59,780 bases of DNA. Origin: Ruminococcus sp. (lineage in GTDB: Bacteria > Bacillota > Clostridia > Oscillospirales > Ruminococcaceae). How positions within the stretch are numbered: position 1 is the first letter of the stretch; each line of letters opens with the position of its first letter. Where the stretch lies: contig JAGAOV010000010.1 in assembly GCA_017623515.1 (NCBI GenBank), positions 1 to 59,780 of the forward strand, in the 5' to 3' direction. This document shows positions 56,373 through 59,780 of this stretch, in pieces. The position numbers were made by a program, and so were the translations under genes. The notes beneath the pieces were generated by a model, which ran no database searches, had not been told where the DNA came from, and was given only the letters and a program-made list of their open reading frames with translations.

Positions 56373-57491
56373 TTATCTCTGGAGCGTTCCGCTGTTGAGA
56401 CCTTTCAGATATGCATTAATGAACCCGTCAAGGTCACCGTCCATAACAGCCTGAATATTACCGTTTTCAAAGCCGCTGCGGTGATCCTTTGCAAGAGTAT
56501 AGGGCATGAATACATAGGAACGTATCTGCGCACCCCATGCAATTTCCTTCTGAACACCCTTGATGTCTGCGATCTTATCCAGATGCTCTCTTTCCTTGAT
56601 CTCTACAAGCTTAGCCTTCAGCATTTTGTAAGCAAAGTCCTTGTTCTGGAACTGGCTTCTCTGAGTCTGACATGCTACAACGATACCTGTGGGAATATGA
56701 GTAAGACGTACAGCGGAGCTTGTCTTATTGATGTGCTGACCGCCTGCACCGCTTGCACGGAATACGTCCATCTTAACATCCTCGGGACGAATGTCAACCT
56801 CTATATTATCATCAATTTCCGGCATTACTTCCAGTGCAGAGAAAGATGTATGTCTTCTGCCGGAGGAATCGAATGGTGATACTCGTACAAGTCTGTGTAC
56901 TCCGGATTCAGATTTTAAGAATCCATATGCATTTTCACCCTCAATGAGAATTGACGCACTCTTCAGACCTGCTTCATCACCGTCAAGATAGTCAAGCGTA
57001 GTTACCTTGAAGTTATGACGCTCTGCCCAGCGGTTGTACATACGGTAAAGCATTTCTGCCCAGTCCTGAGCCTCTGTTCCGCCTGCACCTGCATGGAAAG
57101 TGAGGATCGCATTGGAATGGTCATATTCTCCTGTAAGAAGTGACGCAAGACGCATTTCTTCAAGCTTCTTTTCAAATGCCTCTGTCTCCGCATTTATATC
57201 AGAATCGCTCTCTGTTTCTCCCTCTTCAATGGAAAGCTCAATAAGGGTGATAAGATCTTCAAGACTATCGCTGAGTTTGTTGTATTCAGCTATCTTGTTT
57301 TCCAGTGCCTTTGATTCCTGTAAAACCTTCTGGCTGTTTTCCAGATCATCCCAGAATCCGTCTGCTGTAACCTGTGCCTGTAAATCAGCATGTCGATTCT
57401 TCGCATTCTCTATGCCAAGTACATCGTATAATTCCTTAATATCTGCACGATGGTCGCACATTGCGACACGCAGCTCGTCTAATAATACCAT
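56373..57491 (-). CDS. prfB: Peptide chain release factor 2
   Basis: A 372-aa RF2, which ends translation at UGA and UAA. It has the codon-recognition tripeptide SPF (VSPFDSSGRRH), the catalytic GGQ in RASGAGGQHINKT, and AGAGGTEAQDWAEML. The frame is continuous from an ATG with AAAGGAAAG upstream. The programmed +1 frameshift (CTTTGA near codon 25) that regulates prfB in most bacteria is absent, so autoregulation by that route is not possible here. Its promoter is at 57541-57569. Confidence 0.97.
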   Translation of the reverse strand: MVLLDELRVAMCDHRADIKELYDVLGIENAKNRHADLQAQVTADGFWDDLENSQKVLQESKALENKIAEYNKLSDSLEDLITLIELSIEEGETESDSDINAETEAFEKKLEEMRLASLLTGEYDHSNAILTFHAGAGGTEAQDWAEMLYRMYNRWAERHNFKVTTLDYLDGDEAGLKSASILIEGENAYGFLKSESGVHRLVRVSPFDSSGRRHTSFSALEVMPEIDDNIEVDIRPEDVKMDVFRASGAGGQHINKTSSAVRLTHIPTGIVVACQTQRSQFQNKDFAYKMLKAKLVEIKEREHLDKIADIKGVQKEIAWGAQIRSYVFMPYTLAKDHRSGFENGNIQAVMDGDLDGFINAYLKGLNSGTLQR

Positions 57492-57540
57492 AGAATTTCT
57501 TTCCTTTCAAAGTTTAAATTGCGCAAAATACCACTATATT

Positions 57541-57569
57541 ATTATACTACAAATTCCCTTTTCGTGCAA
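57541..57569 (-). promoter_or_regulatory. prfB promoter
   Basis: TTGCAC (57569-57564), 17-nt spacer, TATAAT (57546-57541). Confidence 0.8.
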
Positions 57570-57723
57570 ATGGTTTTTGCATTTTTGTATAAGATGACTA
57601 TGCTTTAAGTGAGATAAAAGGGCGTTTTGTGGAAAATGCGAATTTAAAAATGCCTTTATCATGCTATATGACGAATTTAATAGTGCACATATAATATTTT
57701 TTATAGCTGCGACAAAAAGCCTA

Positions 57724-57752
57724 TTTACATTTCATTCCATATCTGATATAAT
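57724..57752 (+). promoter_or_regulatory. Promoter of the signal-less dockerin ORF
   Basis: TTTACA (57724-57729), 17-nt spacer, TATAAT (57747-57752). The expected start, near 57759, is only about 9 nt before the ATG at 57768. Confidence 0.6.
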
Positions 57753-57767
57753 ATAATTGAAAAAAAG

Positions 57768-58223
57768 ATGTTTAAGCTTGCAGATGTTGACTGTGACGGA
57801 GATGTAGATCTCGTTGATGCACACTGCATCATCGAGAATTATAAGAACATTGGTGCATCAACTCCATACTTTGACGCTGGTAAATTCTACACAATAATTA
57901 CTGAAAATGAAATTCAGGAAATTATTGGTGAGGACACCGGTATTATGTTCGGCTTATATAATGCAAACACACTGGAAGAACTTTACGACGCTCAGAAGAA
58001 ATGGCTGGATTTCATTGATGTAAACTCCGATGAAGAAGTATCTGTTAATGATGCAACCTCCGTGCTTGGTATCTATGCTTCTAATGCTGCCGGTATTGAG
58101 CTTGACGAAACTCAGACAAATGCTCTCGAATTTGCTGATATAGACACAAACGGCACTATTGACATAAGTGACGCATCTATCATCCTTACAGCATACGCAA
58201 AGGCTGGTTCAGATTTGCTTTAA
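57768..58223 (+). CDS. Dockerin-like ORF without signal peptide (possible gene remnant)
   Basis: A 151-aa product made of dockerin-like EF-hand repeats. The first is LADVDCDGDVDLVDAHCIIENYKN (residues 3-26). A linker of about 55 aa follows, then a pair FIDVNSDEEVSVNDATSVLGIYA and FADIDTNGTIDISDASIILTAYA. The calcium-ligand positions are intact. There is no signal peptide, no good ribosome binding site, and the start is nearly leaderless, with an in-frame stop 22-24 nt upstream of the ATG. Either this is the 3' end of a longer secreted protein that lost its 5' part, or a cytoplasmic calcium-binding protein. A terminator follows directly. Confidence 0.6.
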   Translation: MFKLADVDCDGDVDLVDAHCIIENYKNIGASTPYFDAGKFYTIITENEIQEIIGEDTGIMFGLYNANTLEELYDAQKKWLDFIDVNSDEEVSVNDATSVLGIYASNAAGIELDETQTNALEFADIDTNGTIDISDASIILTAYAKAGSDLL

Positions 58224-58254
58224 TTTTATCGAAAATAATTTGACTTGAATATAA

Positions 58255-58289
58255 TGGGCTGCCGCTTTCATCAGCGGCAGCCCTTTTTG
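58255..58289 (+). terminator. Terminator after the signal-less dockerin ORF
   Basis: Perfect 11-bp stem GGGCTGCCGCT / AGCGGCAGCCC, 6-nt loop, T5 tail. Confidence 0.9.
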
Positions 58290-58302
58290 ACCGAATCACA
58301 CA

Positions 58303-58337
58303 ACAAAAAAACGGTACTGCTTTTCGCAGCACCGTTT
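58303..58337 (-). terminator. Terminator of the candidate scaffoldin gene
   Basis: Minus-strand stem AACGGTgCTGC / GCAGtACCGTT (one mismatch), 5-nt loop, T7 tail, 24 nt after the stop. Confidence 0.85.
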
Positions 58338-58360
58338 TTTATAGCTTTAAGCCTTATTAT

Positions 58361-59780
58361 TTAAGCAATACCATTTGCACGGTCATACCAGAGAGAACCT
58401 ACAAGTTCCTTCAGTGACGGAATGATAGCATCCCATTCAGCAGTAAGGCTTGCACCTACATATGCATAGTATGTGAGTATTGCAGTTGCGTCATCCAGAC
58501 CGATCTCACCCATATCACTGTTTGCACCAGCTGTGGATTCAGTTGTTACATCAGCAAGGAAGTATGCAAGAATCTCATAATCTGATGTCGGATCGTCTGT
58601 AAAGGATGCAGGGAGACTCGCACCAATGTTTGCATAATATGACAGAACTGCGGTTGCGTCCTCAAGTCCTACCACGCCATCCAGACAAGCGTCACCCTTA
58701 ACACCAATGTATACCAGTGAAGAGCAGTCGATCTTTTCACCATTATAATACGGACTTACATAACCTGCATATACACCATCGTACAGACCAGCTGCAATGT
58801 TTTCAGCCGCTTCATCATTGAAGAGTGCTTCTGGTGTAAGACCATTGAAGGTTACATCATTCATGATGTCTATCTCTTCAATATGACCATCATCATATGT
58901 TACAAGGAGAACGATAGACTCAAACAGCTTTGCAGCAGTGAATTCTCTGTCGTCTACTGAGAAGAAGAAATTCGGCTCGATCGGAACAGCAGAAATTTTA
59001 CTTTCGATTGCCAACGGCACATTAGTACCTGTAGTTGTGGAAACTGTTGTCTGAGTGAATTCCGGCTTAGTTGTTGTAGTGGTAGTAGTTGTTGTGGTGG
59101 TGGTAGTAGTTGTTGTGGTGGTGGTAGTTGTTGTTGTGGTAGTTGTTGTGGTGGTAGTTGTGGTGGTGGTAGTTGTGGTGGTGGTAGTTGTGGTAGTTGT
59201 TTCTTCAGGAACGATTACATTGATCACACCGTTTTCCTTAGTCAGTACGATCTCAATTTCGTGCTCGTCAGCAGCTTCGTTGCCTGTTGAAGCAAATGTA
59301 AGCGGGAATGCATAATAGTAACCATGTTCTTCATCGTGCTTGAGTTCCAGACCAAGAGATTCTGCCAGTGACTTTACAGCAGCAGCGTCACCAATTGTGT
59401 ATGTAAACTTAACCAGTGCAGAACCATCAGCAGCTGCTATTGCTATATCAGCAGCAGAAGCAGTAGCCTTCATAATTGCTTCATTGAACAGTACTGTATC
59501 AAATGCGCTGTATGCATCACCTATAACAGCAGAACCGTCAGTCAGTAAAGACATAAGGTCTGTATCCAGATCAATGATAAAGCCAAGTGTACCCGGATCA
59601 TTCTCTACATAAGGAGCAACCTCAACAGTTTCGCCGGCATTTGCCCAGTACTCACCAGCGTACCAGTTAGCAAACTGAGCGTCAGGATGTGCGGTTGTTG
59701 TTGTAACTGTAGTAGTTGTTGTGGTGGTGGTGGTGGTGGTAGTTGTAGTTGTTGTGGTGATTGTAGTTGTTGTGGTGGTA
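58361..59780 (-). CDS. Candidate scaffoldin: cohesin-like module, poly-Thr linkers, X module and dockerin (5' end outside window)
   Basis: An open frame of at least 473 codons that continues past the window edge; I see no start with a ribosome binding site. From the edge: a Thr linker (at least 25 residues); a module of about 164 aa (AHPDAQFANWYAGEYWANAGETVEV ... VINVIVPEE) whose AGETVEVAPYVENDPGTLGF and GSALVKFTYTI pattern resembles a cohesin; a second linker of about 44 Thr; an Ig-like X-type module (FFFSVDDREFTAAKLFES...); and a C-terminal dockerin. The dockerin's first repeat is intact (GDACLDGVVGLEDATAVLSYYA), but the second calcium loop is interrupted by about a dozen residues (ADVTTES ... 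GEIGLDDATAILTYYA). This order fits a scaffoldin that docks to another scaffold or the cell wall. The cohesin call is by pattern only. Confidence 0.7.
   Translation of the reverse strand, partial: TTTTTTITTTTTTTTTTTTTTTTTVTTTTAHPDAQFANWYAGEYWANAGETVEVAPYVENDPGTLGFIIDLDTDLMSLLTDGSAVIGDAYSAFDTVLFNEAIMKATASAADIAIAAADGSALVKFTYTIGDAAAVKSLAESLGLELKHDEEHGYYYAFPLTFASTGNEAADEHEIEIVLTKENGVINVIVPEETTTTTTTTTTTTTTTTTTTTTTTTTTTTTTTTTTTTTTTTTTTTKPEFTQTTVSTTTGTNVPLAIESKISAVPIEPNFFFSVDDREFTAAKLFESIVLLVTYDDGHIEEIDIMNDVTFNGLTPEALFNDEAAENIAAGLYDGVYAGYVSPYYNGEKIDCSSLVYIGVKGDACLDGVVGLEDATAVLSYYANIGASLPASFTDDPTSDYEILAYFLADVTTESTAGANSDMGEIGLDDATAILTYYAYVGASLTAEWDAIIPSLKELVGSLWYDRANGIA
59069..59200 (-). repeat. Thr-codon microsatellite linker
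   Basis: About 44 consecutive Thr codons (ACA/ACC/ACT mixtures) seen on the plus strand as GTT/GTG/GTA repeats. A second tract runs from about 59694 to the window edge. Apparent valine-rich ORFs on the other strand are artefacts of this repeat. Confidence 0.9.

Noticed and set aside
57480..57520. CTTTGA upstream of prfB as a programmed frameshift site
   Set aside because: It precedes the start codon and overlaps the ribosome binding site; the coding frame is continuous.
59055..59315. Plus-strand ORF encoding a run of more than 40 valines
   Set aside because: It is the complement of the Thr-codon linker in the minus-strand scaffoldin gene, with no ribosome binding site or plausible product.

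Overview
The window looks like a chromosomal segment of a Ruminococcus-type gut or rumen clostridium (Oscillospiraceae). The grounds are low-to-moderate GC, strong AGGAGG ribosome binding sites, near-consensus TTGACA-17-TATAAT promoters, a class A RNase P RNA, a SpoIIGA/pro-sigma-E pair, AdhE, and many secreted proteins ending in dockerin-like EF-hand pairs. It ends in a candidate cohesin-bearing scaffoldin with poly-threonine linkers. Species is not resolved.

Layout. 1-5.5 kb: rpoC (cut by the window edge, TTG start) and rpoB on the minus strand, with a compact set of opposing promoters and hairpins upstream of rpoB. 5.6-8.7 kb (+): small zinc-ribbon membrane protein, YifB/ComM, and a RodA/FtsW polymerase. 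8.7-17.8 kb (-): two paralogous dockerin proteins, a phosphoglycosyl transferase, a fucose/arabinose isomerase-like gene behind another dockerin protein, a GH3 beta-glucosidase and a PHP phosphatase. 17.9-20.6 kb (-): a 72-aa protein, Na/phosphate symporter with PhoU domain, and a BofC-C-like membrane protein. 20.7-24.6 kb (+): class A PBP and an rRNA methyltransferase. 24.7-28.7 kb (-): rpsF-ssb-rpsR, a zinc-ribbon membrane protein, a lipoprotein and rnpB. 28.8-31.4 kb (+): a metal efflux operon (HMA protein plus P1B-ATPase) with a SmtB/ArsR-like operator. 31.4-36 kb (-): ECF sigma/anti-sigma pair and adhE. 36-37.6 kb (+): spoIIGA-sigE. 37.6-45.1 kb: large dockerin proteins around galE. 45.2-46.4 kb (-): ispD-ispF. 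46.6-51.7 kb (-): one operon of aconitase, a 43-aa basic peptide, TraX-like protein, two-TM protein, NADP isocitrate dehydrogenase and Rex. 52-56.3 kb (+): GH95 fucosidase, GH26 lipoprotein and a small membrane protein. 56.4-59.8 kb: prfB (no frameshift), an isolated dockerin ORF, and the candidate scaffoldin running off the edge.

How it fits together. At least six secreted dockerin proteins and one cohesin/X-dockerin protein suggest a cellulosome-like surface system. The recognisable glycosidases here (GH3, GH95, GH26) lack dockerins: GH3 and GH95 appear cytoplasmic and GH26 is a lipoprotein. With the fucose isomerase-like protein and galE they fit uptake and intracellular breakdown of fucosylated or galactosylated hemicellulose oligosaccharides (inference). 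The dockerin proteins carry cargo I cannot assign to enzyme families.

The least explained features are a three-copy mosaic intergenic element made of shuffled hairpin modules with a common terminal sequence, module-level homogenisation in two tandem dockerin gene pairs, the candidate scaffoldin, a Glu-to-Gln change at the expected GH26 acid/base position, an EF-hand loop inside the PBP, and an unannotated 43-aa ORF tied at both ends by TAATG junctions in the aconitase operon.
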